Below are positions 1 to 5,402 of a stretch of 5,402 nt of DNA, in pieces (within the stretch, counting starts at the first letter, position 1; every line of letters starts with the position of its first letter). A program made the position numbers and the translations under genes. The stretch comes from Bacteroidales bacterium. Its GTDB lineage: Bacteria > Bacteroidota > Bacteroidia > Bacteroidales > Muribaculaceae. Location of the stretch: NCBI GenBank assembly GCA_004554255.1, contig SFNC01000125.1, positions 1 through 5,402 on the forward strand, in the 5' to 3' direction. The notes beneath the pieces are model-generated. The model saw nothing but the letters and a program-made list of their open reading frames with translations. It did no database searches and had not been told where the DNA came from.

Positions 1-399
1 TAACGGCGCAATAAGATACAGTCCTGTAAGTGTGTACATAAACCACAAAACGCCATGTCCCTGTGCCGAAAACGGGACAGACAACAACGTTTGGAGTATA
101 TTTACCCGATCCGGATTCTTGGATAGGTTCAGGGCTATGTAGATTATGGTCCAGATGACCGTGGGCCATATTATTTTACCGAGCCGTCGTTTGAGAAAGG
201 TAACATAATCACCTTTAACCGGCAGTAGCAGAGCCCCGCTGATCATGAAAAACAATCCGATACATGGTGCTGCAAAATAAGACAAGGCCGTAAGGAACAT
301 GCCATTGGCATTTTCAGACGGCAGAGGCGAATGCACTGCCACTACCATGATGCATGCAAGGACACGCAATATGTCAAGAGGTATATCCCGCTGTTTCAT
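1..399 (-). CDS. Acyltransferase-3 family membrane protein (5' part, cut by left edge)
   Basis: The frame runs from an ATG at 399 to the window edge without a stop, giving 133 N-terminal residues of a protein that in this family is usually about 330-380 residues. The start is well fixed because an in-frame TAA lies directly before the ATG. Visible family marks are an N-terminal L-D-I-L-R-V-L-A stretch, the conserved histidine in VVAVHS (H23), the FFMISGALLL helix (residues 50-59), a basic FLKRR loop (68-72) and LWFMYTLTGLYLIAPL (118-133), which resembles WecH/OafA-like proteins. Hydrophobic segments lie near residues 8-25, 42-60, 77-92 and 115-133, so it is a multi-pass inner-membrane protein. 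The family transfers acetyl or other acyl groups to sugars of surface polysaccharides, lipopolysaccharide or other envelope glycans; the substrate cannot be read here. It follows the soluble sugar acetyltransferase on the same strand after 111 bases, so it may be co-transcribed or have its own promoter. Confidence 0.88.
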   Translation of the reverse strand, partial: MKQRDIPLDILRVLACIMVVAVHSPLPSENANGMFLTALSYFAAPCIGLFFMISGALLLPVKGDYVTFLKRRLGKIIWPTVIWTIIYIALNLSKNPDRVNILQTLLSVPFSAQGHGVLWFMYTLTGLYLIAPL

Positions 400-420
400 T
401 TAAAGTAGCTGTTAATTATT

Positions 421-430
421 CCATATATGG
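421..430. repeat. 10-base perfect palindrome upstream of the acyltransferase-3 gene
   Basis: CCATATATGG is a perfect palindrome 21 bases before the acyltransferase-3 start codon. If the candidate promoter at 452-484 is correct, it would fall in the 5' untranslated leader. It could be a protein-binding site or chance in AT-rich sequence; there is no second copy in the window to support a role. Confidence 0.3.
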
Positions 431-451
431 GACATGCCGCAAGAATTACGA

Positions 452-484
452 AAAAGATATTGGCATAGGGTCATATAATGCAAT
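452..484 (-). promoter_or_regulatory. Candidate Bacteroidota-type promoter for the acyltransferase-3 gene
   Basis: Read on the minus strand, ATTG (484-481), a 21-base spacer and TATCTTTT (459-452) fit the Bacteroidota primary sigma pattern TTTG-N19-21-TAnnTTTG with one mismatch in each box. The implied transcript would begin near position 445, about 45 bases before the ATG at 399. The spacer is bounded by an imperfect inverted repeat (TTGCAT at 483-478 and ATGCCAA at 466-460). The site sits in the only gene-free gap of any size in the window (400-510). A match of this quality can arise by chance in AT-rich DNA. The same bases can also be read as a weak hairpin followed by five T's, that is, a poor intrinsic terminator for the upstream operon. 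Confidence 0.35.
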
Positions 485-510
485 ATATTTACATGAGCAT
501 TAACCGTGAA

Positions 511-1077
511 TCAGTCTAATTTCTTGATAACGCGGGCGGGGTTGCCGGCGGCGAGTACGCCGTCGGGGATGTCGCGTGTCACCACGGCGCCCGCGCCGAT
601 AACGACGCGGTTGCCGATGGTAACGCCGGGGACTATTGTGACATTGCCTCCTATCCAGACATCGTCGCCGATTGTCACCGATTCGGCCCATTCCTGCCTG
701 GTGCGGCGCTCGTCGGCATTAAGGGGATGGCAGGCCGTGTATATGCTCACGTTAGGGCCTATGAACGCGTCCTTGCCTATGCGCACGGGCGCTTCGTCGA
801 GGATAGTGAGGTTGAAGTTCGCAAAAAAACGCTCTCCGATATGGATATTTGTACCGTAGTCGCAGCGGAACGGCTGATTGATTTGGATTTTCTCGGGGCA
901 CGTTCCGAGCATTTCGCTGAGGATGGCGTGCATCTCGTCGGTTTTATCCGGCGAAAGAGAGTTGTATCTGCTTACGCGGCTGCGGTTAGCCTCCAGCAGT
1001 TTAATCAGCGATGCGTCGGCGGCATCGTAAATTTCGCCGGCAATCATCTTTTGCCAGACTTCGGTATTATTTTCCAT
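511..1077 (-). CDS. Sugar O-acetyltransferase, LacA/Maa type (complete)
   Basis: A complete 188-residue protein, the usual length for the NodL-LacA-Maa group of hexapeptide-repeat transferases. It moves acetyl from acetyl-CoA to a hydroxyl of a sugar such as maltose, glucose or a galactoside in the cytoplasm; members work as trimers. The N-terminal helical part has the typical KMIAGEIYDAAD stretch (residues 10-21). It is followed by FRCDYGTNIHIG (70-81), FFANFNLTILD (84-94) and YTACHPL (113-119), whose H117 matches the catalytic histidine of LacA. The left-handed beta-helix is seen in repeats such as IGDDVWIGGNVTIVPGVTIG (136-155), VVIGAGAVVT (158-167) and the closing AAGNPARVIKKL (176-187). 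The start lies 14 bases after the stop of the GDPD gene, which supports co-transcription; no clear Shine-Dalgarno sequence is present, as is usual in Bacteroidota. Family assignment is firm, the sugar substrate is not, so maa and lacA cannot be told apart. Confidence 0.95.
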   Translation of the reverse strand: MENNTEVWQKMIAGEIYDAADASLIKLLEANRSRVSRYNSLSPDKTDEMHAILSEMLGTCPEKIQINQPFRCDYGTNIHIGERFFANFNLTILDEAPVRIGKDAFIGPNVSIYTACHPLNADERRTRQEWAESVTIGDDVWIGGNVTIVPGVTIGNRVVIGAGAVVTRDIPDGVLAAGNPARVIKKLD

Positions 1078-1091
1078 ACGACTATTGTAAT

Positions 1092-3914
1092 TTACTTATT
1101 CTCATTATAATAACGATAGTATCGCTGAGCGATGTCGGGGTTGTTGGTGGTGATGAAGTCGTAACCGAGTTCGTTCATTTCGCCAATCTCCCAATCCGAA
1201 TTAATGGTCCATACATTTGAAGTGAGGCCGGCGGCACGAATCTGGTCAGCGGTACCCACCTGAGCGAGCTTGGAGGGGGTATAATCGTACGACACGCCGT
1301 CCTTCTTCTGGGTGCTTATAGATTTGATAGTACCGCTGTCGCTGACCAGATAAGCGACCTTGCGTCCAAGTTTTGCCAGCGTGGTGCAAGCCGAGTAGTC
1401 GAAGGCAATGTATTCGGCACGGTCGGCGAGATTGCCGAGGCGGATATTGACGGCATCGTAGGCGTTTTTGGCCAGAGTGGAAGCTGCGACATTGGACTGC
1501 GACTTGATCTCGATTACAAGTTTCGTCTTGCATGAGGGGTTGTCGGTGATGTACTTCTTGAAGTCTTCGAGCACCTCTACGAGCAGAGGAACGCGCTCTC
1601 CGTTGGACATCTTCGGAATCATTTTCTGGACAGTGGCCCAGTCATATTTATAGTGGTTTACGCTTGAGCCGTTATACTTTACTGTGGCATCGTGGTAAAC
1701 ATACATATAGCCGTCGGTGGATTTGTACACGTCCAGCTCGGCGCCATAATAGTTGCGTTCGCAAGTCAGCTTTATTGCCGCACGCGAGTTTTCGGGCAAT
1801 CCGGTGTTGTGCGTGCCGCGATGAGCGACCACCTGACATCCGGGGGGCATCTTGGACACCACCGTCATGCTGATGGTACCGAGAGCCTGAGCGCGCTCGC
1901 CGCGCAGGGCGGTGACAGAGAACACGCCATTGCTGAGCGAGCCGTCGGAGGGCAGAGTAACCAGCGCGCGGTCGCCGTCAACGACAACGGGGAGGTTATA
2001 GCTAACCCCGGCGCTTGCCAGTTCCACGCGGTCTCCGGCATTCCATCCGGAGCCATAGATGGGCACGTGCACGCCGCCTTTAACGCTGATACGGCTCAGC
2101 AGCATCGAGTTGGTGATAAACGGCTCGGCGTTGGAGACGGCGGGTTCCACCTCGCGCCACAGTCGGTCCACCTGCTCGGCGGTGAGGGGAGCGTCATAGA
2201 TTCTGGCAATAGCGACATCGCCGCGCCAGAGGTTTGTCATATCGAATTTGTTTCCGGAAATCTTGCCGGGGTCGGCGCCGATGGCAAAATAGTTGGCGCC
2301 ATCCATGGGATATGAGAGGTTTCCGGGGGCTGAAACGCGGGCGCGCTCCGTGCCGTTTACATATATTACAGCCTGCTGCGCGTTGCGGTCGTATACGCCC
2401 ACAACGTGGTAATAAGTGTCGCTTTTGGGTACGATACCGCTCTTAGCCCAACGGTAGGCTCCACCGGTATGCGGGAGGAATGTCATCTCGTGGTCGGCGA
2501 GGTTGTTACCGCCGCTGATAAGGAATCCCACGCCACCTCCCTGATGGGAGCTGAAGGGCTTGACCTCGGCGGTACCCATGTCGGAGTACGACGGTTTGCA
2601 GAGGACCTCCAAGGTGTGTCCGTCCTTCATACGCTTCCACCAGTCCGAGGACTCCGCGCCGTACTGCACGCGGTGCCACTGGGCGTTGTCAGTAGTGCTA
2701 CCGCTTGCTCCCCAGCCGTTTGAGTACGATGCGACATCGCGGTTAAGCGCGCGGTTGTAGACAATTGCACCTGAGGCGGCATTGCTGTGCGAGACAGAGC
2801 CCGAGCCGAAGTTGCCAGACAAATCGAGAATGTCCTTAGAGCCGGGGTGGAACACTACGTCCAGGAGGTCGGCCTGCGGCATTCCCTGCGAACGCGCCAC
2901 AGTGTATTGCGCTTTCTTCCAGAGTTCTGAAATTTGCATGTCGGTAAGCGGGTCGTCGTATATACGCGCCACCGCAATCTCGCCGAGGAAACCATCCTCC
3001 ACGCCATTGTTGGCCTTGGGGTCGCAGCCGATGCAGAAAGTGGTGACGCCGTTCTGCGCCATTCTCAGCTCACCGTCGGCCTCTACCTCAGCCACCTTCT
3101 GACCGTTTACATATAGTTTGGCCACACCGGCGTTTTTGTCCCAGACACCGATGAGGTGGTAGTATGTGCAGCTTTCGGGGGTAATCTGCGACTCGGCCCA
3201 ACGGTAATCGTTTACGCCGTTAACGCCTTCTATATACGGCAGGAAAGTCCAGTGGTTGCCACGGGTGCCGTTTGAGATAAGAAATCCGGTGCCACCGCCC
3301 TGATGAGAGGAGAAGAATTTACTCTCCTTATTGTCTGTAAGCGAGCGGCTCAGCGCACCGCTGTGCTGGGGCTTGAGCAGAACCTCAAGGGTATGTCCGT
3401 CGCGCAGACGATTCACAAATTCCTGATTGTTAGCAAAATCCACCTGATAGTAATGTCGCGGGGCAATAGCCGTAAGGCCGGACTTGAGCGGGTTGCAGAA
3501 GCCGGCGACATTTGCCTTTAAGTCTTTGTTGTGATGCACCACGGGGCGTATCGCACCGGCATTGACCGGCATGCGCATGGGCGAGATGTCCGTAGCCGTT
3601 CCATCGGTATTGAATACCACATCGAGGAGGTCGGCGCGGGGAGCCGCCGGCTGGAACGAGATAGAATCCACATCGCTGATATTTATGGAATAAAGCATCA
3701 CGGGAGTGGGGCCGTTTGGCGACATGGCCGACTGGTCCCATACCTTAATTTTACCATCCTCGCGCGTGAAATAACCTACGTCTTCGAGTTTCATTGTATG
3801 GATAACGCGACCGTTTTTGTAAAACCAGCAAACGTCGCCTTCCGAATTCTGACCCGATACTGACGGGGCTATGGTAATGGCGGCCAATATCGCCGCAAAA
3901 ATTGATTTTTTCAT
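1092..3914 (-). CDS. Exported multidomain glycerophosphodiester phosphodiesterase with twin jellyroll domains
   Basis: A complete 940-residue protein. Residues 1-21 form a signal peptide (MKKSIFAAILAAITIAPSVS then G-Q) with no lipobox, so it is probably periplasmic or secreted. Residues 27-88 are a small beta module ending in ISDVDSISF, a motif common in Bacteroidales exported proteins. Residues 94-337 and 348-590 are two clearly duplicated LamG/concanavalin-like jellyrolls. Residues 598-687 look like an IPT/Ig-like domain. The GDPD domain spans about 694-930: HRG (H698) and YHD (H741) supply the two catalytic histidines; E726 and D728 (ELD) and E802 (IEIK) are the expected metal ligands; PENS (707-710), DG (734-735) and VWTIN (901-905) also fit. 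The family hydrolyses glycerophosphodiesters to glycerol-3-phosphate and an alcohol; the real substrate here is unknown and could be a lipid headgroup or a teichoic-acid-like or glycan phosphodiester. The jellyrolls probably bind carbohydrate or a surface ligand (inference). It starts 15 bases after the GH57 gene and ends 14 bases before the acetyltransferase. The start is supported by the signal peptide beginning at this ATG. Confidence 0.93.
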   Translation of the reverse strand: MKKSIFAAILAAITIAPSVSGQNSEGDVCWFYKNGRVIHTMKLEDVGYFTREDGKIKVWDQSAMSPNGPTPVMLYSINISDVDSISFQPAAPRADLLDVVFNTDGTATDISPMRMPVNAGAIRPVVHHNKDLKANVAGFCNPLKSGLTAIAPRHYYQVDFANNQEFVNRLRDGHTLEVLLKPQHSGALSRSLTDNKESKFFSSHQGGGTGFLISNGTRGNHWTFLPYIEGVNGVNDYRWAESQITPESCTYYHLIGVWDKNAGVAKLYVNGQKVAEVEADGELRMAQNGVTTFCIGCDPKANNGVEDGFLGEIAVARIYDDPLTDMQISELWKKAQYTVARSQGMPQADLLDVVFHPGSKDILDLSGNFGSGSVSHSNAASGAIVYNRALNRDVASYSNGWGASGSTTDNAQWHRVQYGAESSDWWKRMKDGHTLEVLCKPSYSDMGTAEVKPFSSHQGGGVGFLISGGNNLADHEMTFLPHTGGAYRWAKSGIVPKSDTYYHVVGVYDRNAQQAVIYVNGTERARVSAPGNLSYPMDGANYFAIGADPGKISGNKFDMTNLWRGDVAIARIYDAPLTAEQVDRLWREVEPAVSNAEPFITNSMLLSRISVKGGVHVPIYGSGWNAGDRVELASAGVSYNLPVVVDGDRALVTLPSDGSLSNGVFSVTALRGERAQALGTISMTVVSKMPPGCQVVAHRGTHNTGLPENSRAAIKLTCERNYYGAELDVYKSTDGYMYVYHDATVKYNGSSVNHYKYDWATVQKMIPKMSNGERVPLLVEVLEDFKKYITDNPSCKTKLVIEIKSQSNVAASTLAKNAYDAVNIRLGNLADRAEYIAFDYSACTTLAKLGRKVAYLVSDSGTIKSISTQKKDGVSYDYTPSKLAQVGTADQIRAAGLTSNVWTINSDWEIGEMNELGYDFITTNNPDIAQRYYRYYNENK
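1125..1835 (-). other. GDPD catalytic domain within the 940-residue protein
   Basis: Residues 694-930 carry a complete GDPD (PI-PLC-like TIM barrel) signature: V-A-H-R-G at the first strand, P-E-N-S, E-L-D-V, D-G-Y-M-Y-V-Y-H-D, L-V-I-E-I-K, then N-V-W-T-I-N and D-F-I-T-T-N-N-P near the end. None of the expected catalytic or metal-binding positions is missing, so an active enzyme is likely. Confidence 0.92.
2145..2873 (-). repeat. Second jellyroll module (protein-level duplication, copy B)
   Basis: Residues 348-590 repeat the layout of residues 94-337: ADLLDVVF at the start, DGHTLEVL, SSHQGGGVGFLIS, MTFLPH, YRWA, TYYHVVGVYD, YVNG, FAIGADP, GDVAIARIYDAPLT and a closing helix QVDRLWREVE. The order and spacing fit a LamG_3/concanavalin-like beta sandwich. 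DNA identity between the copies is patchy, so the duplication is old. This copy carries a longer insert (GNKFDMTNLW) before GDVAIARIYD. Confidence 0.85.
2904..3635 (-). repeat. First jellyroll module (protein-level duplication, copy A)
   Basis: Residues 94-337 match copy B motif by motif: ADLLDVVF, DGHTLEVLLKP, SSHQGGGTGFLIS, WTFLPY, YRWAESQI, TYYHLIGVWD, LYVNG, FCIGCDP, GEIAVARIYDDPLT and ISELWKKAQ. Copy A has a longer segment between its first strand and the DGHTLEV motif and an extra loop (EGVNGVNDY) before the RWA motif. A ligand-binding role is inferred from the fold only. Confidence 0.85.
3852..3914 (-). other. Signal peptide of the GDPD protein
   Basis: Two lysines (K2, K3) are followed by a hydrophobic run of A, I, L, T and V, then P-S-V-S-G before Q22. 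A glutamine straight after the predicted cut is frequent in Bacteroidota signal-peptidase-I substrates. The first cysteine after it (C29) has no lipobox, so this is not a lipoprotein signal. Confidence 0.85.
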
Positions 3915-3929
3915 CTCATCAGTCCGGTT

Positions 3930-5402
3930 TTATTTTACGATTTTTTTCACGAACACATTATCGGCGGTAACAATTCTGGCAATCAGCAAACCGCGTGCGG
4001 CGGTATTCACCGTGGCAGTTGAGGCCGAGGGTGCTGCCGAGGCCATACGATTTCCGGCGCTGCCATAAATCTCCAGGGAGAGTATCGGCGCAGAGGCACT
4101 GAAGATGATATCGTCGCCTTCCACTTTTACAGCCACGTCGCTGTCGGCCATATCCTCGACGGCCTCCACCTGCGTGGCTCCGAGATAGTTAGTGGAGAAG
4201 ATTGTCACCCTGTCAAGCGGGAAGCGGGTAGTGGTACCGTCTGCAAGGTATAGATTCAGCTGGTTGTCACTGAAGTGGATGTGGCGGACTGAATTTGCTG
4301 TCAACGTGTTTTTATGTTCCAGATCGTACACATATCCTTCGTCAATACGGTTGCCTTGGATTTGTTCGTACAGCTCGTTAAAGCGCTTGACGTGGTCCTT
4401 GGTGCGTTTGGTGGAATACTCCTTGGCTGTTCCCGTGGTCATAAGGAAGGCCCAGTCGGAAGATTGCATCAGCACCAGCTCACGTGCCAACTGGTTTAGC
4501 GCCCGGCGCAGGAGACCTCCCGCGTTCGGGAACTTGTTGGCCAGCTCCATCATGCGTTCAGCGGCTTTGATCAAATGGCGGTAAATCCAGTCGTTGCCGC
4601 TGTTGAGCCACACGTCGTGGTATCCCTTGTCGCCCCACGAAGACATGGACGGCTGCACCACTTGGTTTTCGGGGTACATGGCCAGGTATTCGCTCGGGGT
4701 CACTAGTTTAATGTCTTTTTGATCGTAATAGATCTTTTTGAACAGGTATTCCAGGAAATCAATCCCTTCGTACCACCAGTGCCCGTAAAGCTCCGCATCG
4801 TACATGGAAACCACAAGCGGCTTGCGGTCAATCAGGGTGCTCAAATACTCAATTTGTTTTTGGCGGTTGAACATAAAGTTTCCGGCATGCTGGGCGGCCA
4901 CTTCGCGTGCTTCCTGCGGGTTGTAGGCCTGTTTTTGGTTCAGTGCCACCTTGCCGGTAATTTTATGGTATTTCATGCCAATGTTGCGGCGTACGCCGTC
5001 GGAGTGGAGATACGGTTTAATGTAATCGTAGTCCAAGTCGTAACCGAGGTCACGGTAAAATTCGCGGTAGCGCGGGTCACCGGGATAGCCGGACTCGGCG
5101 CTCCACACCTGTTGGGCCGATTCCATATCACGCGCAAAAGCTGCCACACCCGTTTGCGGGCAGTACACCGGGGCGTAAATGCCGTATTTTGGGCGCGGCG
5201 TTCCGTGCAGGACGCCGTGCGATTCGGTAAAGAAGAAGCGGATGCCCTCCTCGCGCAAGAACTTATCATCCCCCGGGTTGTAGGCGCATTCGGCCAGCCA
5301 AATCCCGCGCGGATTGCGGCCAAAGCGGCTGCGGTAGTCGTTGGCGGCAATTTTAATTTGTGCGTTGACGCTTTCCTTGTGTACCATTAAGGGCAAATAG
5401 CC
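3930..5402 (-). CDS. GH57-family alpha-glucan branching enzyme (DUF1957-type), 3' part, cut by right edge
   Basis: The frame is open to the window edge, giving 490 C-terminal residues (numbered from the edge). It begins G-Y-L-P-L-M, the end of the family's T-H-G-x-x-P-L motif, so roughly 145 residues are missing. GIWLAECAY (33-41) holds the catalytic nucleophile E38, and SMYDAELYGHWWYEG (199-213) holds the general acid D202 with H208, W209 and W210. The SMSSWGDKGY region (252-261) and the helical part SSDWAFLMTTGTAKEY (314-329) are also typical of GH57 branching enzymes. These enzymes cut an alpha-1,4-glucan and rejoin it as an alpha-1,6 branch, normally on cytoplasmic glycogen. The core seems to end near residue 365; a further ~125 residues form a beta-rich tail ending V-F-V-K-K-I-V-K. 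It is the first visible gene of the tight cluster and lies 15 bases before the GDPD gene. The enzyme family is firm; branching activity rather than another GH57 activity is likely but not proven by sequence. Confidence 0.9.
   Translation of the reverse strand, partial: GYLPLMVHKESVNAQIKIAANDYRSRFGRNPRGIWLAECAYNPGDDKFLREEGIRFFFTESHGVLHGTPRPKYGIYAPVYCPQTGVAAFARDMESAQQVWSAESGYPGDPRYREFYRDLGYDLDYDYIKPYLHSDGVRRNIGMKYHKITGKVALNQKQAYNPQEAREVAAQHAGNFMFNRQKQIEYLSTLIDRKPLVVSMYDAELYGHWWYEGIDFLEYLFKKIYYDQKDIKLVTPSEYLAMYPENQVVQPSMSSWGDKGYHDVWLNSGNDWIYRHLIKAAERMMELANKFPNAGGLLRRALNQLARELVLMQSSDWAFLMTTGTAKEYSTKRTKDHVKRFNELYEQIQGNRIDEGYVYDLEHKNTLTANSVRHIHFSDNQLNLYLADGTTTRFPLDRVTIFSTNYLGATQVEAVEDMADSDVAVKVEGDDIIFSASAPILSLEIYGSAGNRMASAAPSASTATVNTAARGLLIARIVTADNVFVKKIVK
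3933..4307 (-). other. C-terminal beta-rich extension resembling a type IX secretion sorting domain
   Basis: Residues 366-490 of the GH57 protein do not look like GH57. The first part (HIHFSDNQLNLYLADG then FPLDRVTIF, 374-402) resembles the Bacteroidales small beta module with a DV-I-F ending. The last ~70 residues (VAVKVEGDDIIFSASAPI, LSLEIYGSAGNRM, a T/A-rich turn, RGLLIARIVTADN and VFVKKIVK) follow the type A sorting-domain pattern: a L-x-I-Y-x-x-x-G-x strand, a G-L/V-Y/L-I-x-x-I strand, and a terminal K-K-I/V-V-K. The match is by eye. Similar tails occur in Bacteroidales lacking an obvious type IX system. Confidence 0.6.

Noticed and set aside
727..1110. A 127-codon plus-strand frame opposite the sugar acetyltransferase
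   Set aside because: It overlaps a gene with full catalytic and beta-helix motifs on the other strand, and its own product looks like nothing known.
1692..2315. A 207-codon open frame on the plus strand opposite the GDPD gene
   Set aside because: It is antisense to the IPT-like and jellyroll/GDPD region, whose domains are clear on the minus strand; the translation shows no family motif.
2145..3635. A recent DNA-level tandem duplication or assembly error at the jellyroll modules
   Set aside because: The copies agree in protein motifs, but their DNA differs throughout and loop lengths differ, so it is an old duplication.
3828..3830. Lipoprotein attachment at Cys29 of the GDPD protein
   Set aside because: The residues before it (E-G-D-V) are not a lipobox, and the hydrophobic segment ends earlier with a signal-peptidase-I-like site before Q22.
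4719..5390. A 223-codon open frame on the plus strand opposite the GH57 gene
   Set aside because: It lies wholly antisense to the catalytic core with its E and D motifs. The translation is a valine- and alanine-rich mirror with no recognisable domain.
5394..5396. A TTG at 5396 as the start of the GH57 gene
   Set aside because: The frame is open to the edge, and the two codons before it (Gly-Tyr) complete the family motif G-Y-L-P-L-M. The gene therefore continues beyond the window and this is internal.

Overview
The window reads as ordinary chromosomal DNA of a Bacteroidota member, most likely a gut-type Bacteroidales of mid GC content, perhaps Muribaculaceae- or Prevotella-like (family level is inference). 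The signs are a secreted protein carrying the 'DVDSI-F' module common in this order, twin LamG-like jellyrolls, an IPT-like domain ending in an R-G-E-R-A-Q-A-L-G type strand, a C-terminal tail like a type IX secretion sorting domain, starts without clear Shine-Dalgarno sequences, and a possible TTTG/TAnnTTTG-type promoter. All four genes lie on the minus strand, so transcription runs from right to left.

Layout in order of transcription: (1) 5402-3930, the 3' part of a GH57-type alpha-glucan branching enzyme/DUF1957 protein, cut by the right edge. Both catalytic carboxylates are visible, and an unusual ~125-residue beta-rich tail resembles a secretion-sorting domain. (2) 3914-1092, a 940-residue exported protein: signal peptide, small Bacteroidales N-terminal module, two duplicated jellyroll domains, an IPT/Ig-like domain, and a C-terminal glycerophosphodiester phosphodiesterase (GDPD) domain with its catalytic histidines and metal ligands intact. 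(3) 1077-511, a complete 188-residue LacA/Maa-type sugar O-acetyltransferase with left-handed beta-helix repeats. (4) 399-1, the first 133 residues of an integral-membrane acyltransferase-3 family protein, cut by the left edge.

Genes 1-3 are separated by only 15 and 14 bases and look like one transcript. Gene 4 follows a 111-base AT-rich gap holding a candidate promoter and small inverted repeats, so it may be a separate unit. The shared theme is glycan and envelope chemistry: glucan branching, phosphodiester hydrolysis and two kinds of O-acyl transfer. A joint pathway is inference. The most notable point is the secretion-type tail on an enzyme family normally found in the cytoplasm. I see no RNA gene, CRISPR array, insertion sequence or prophage signal.
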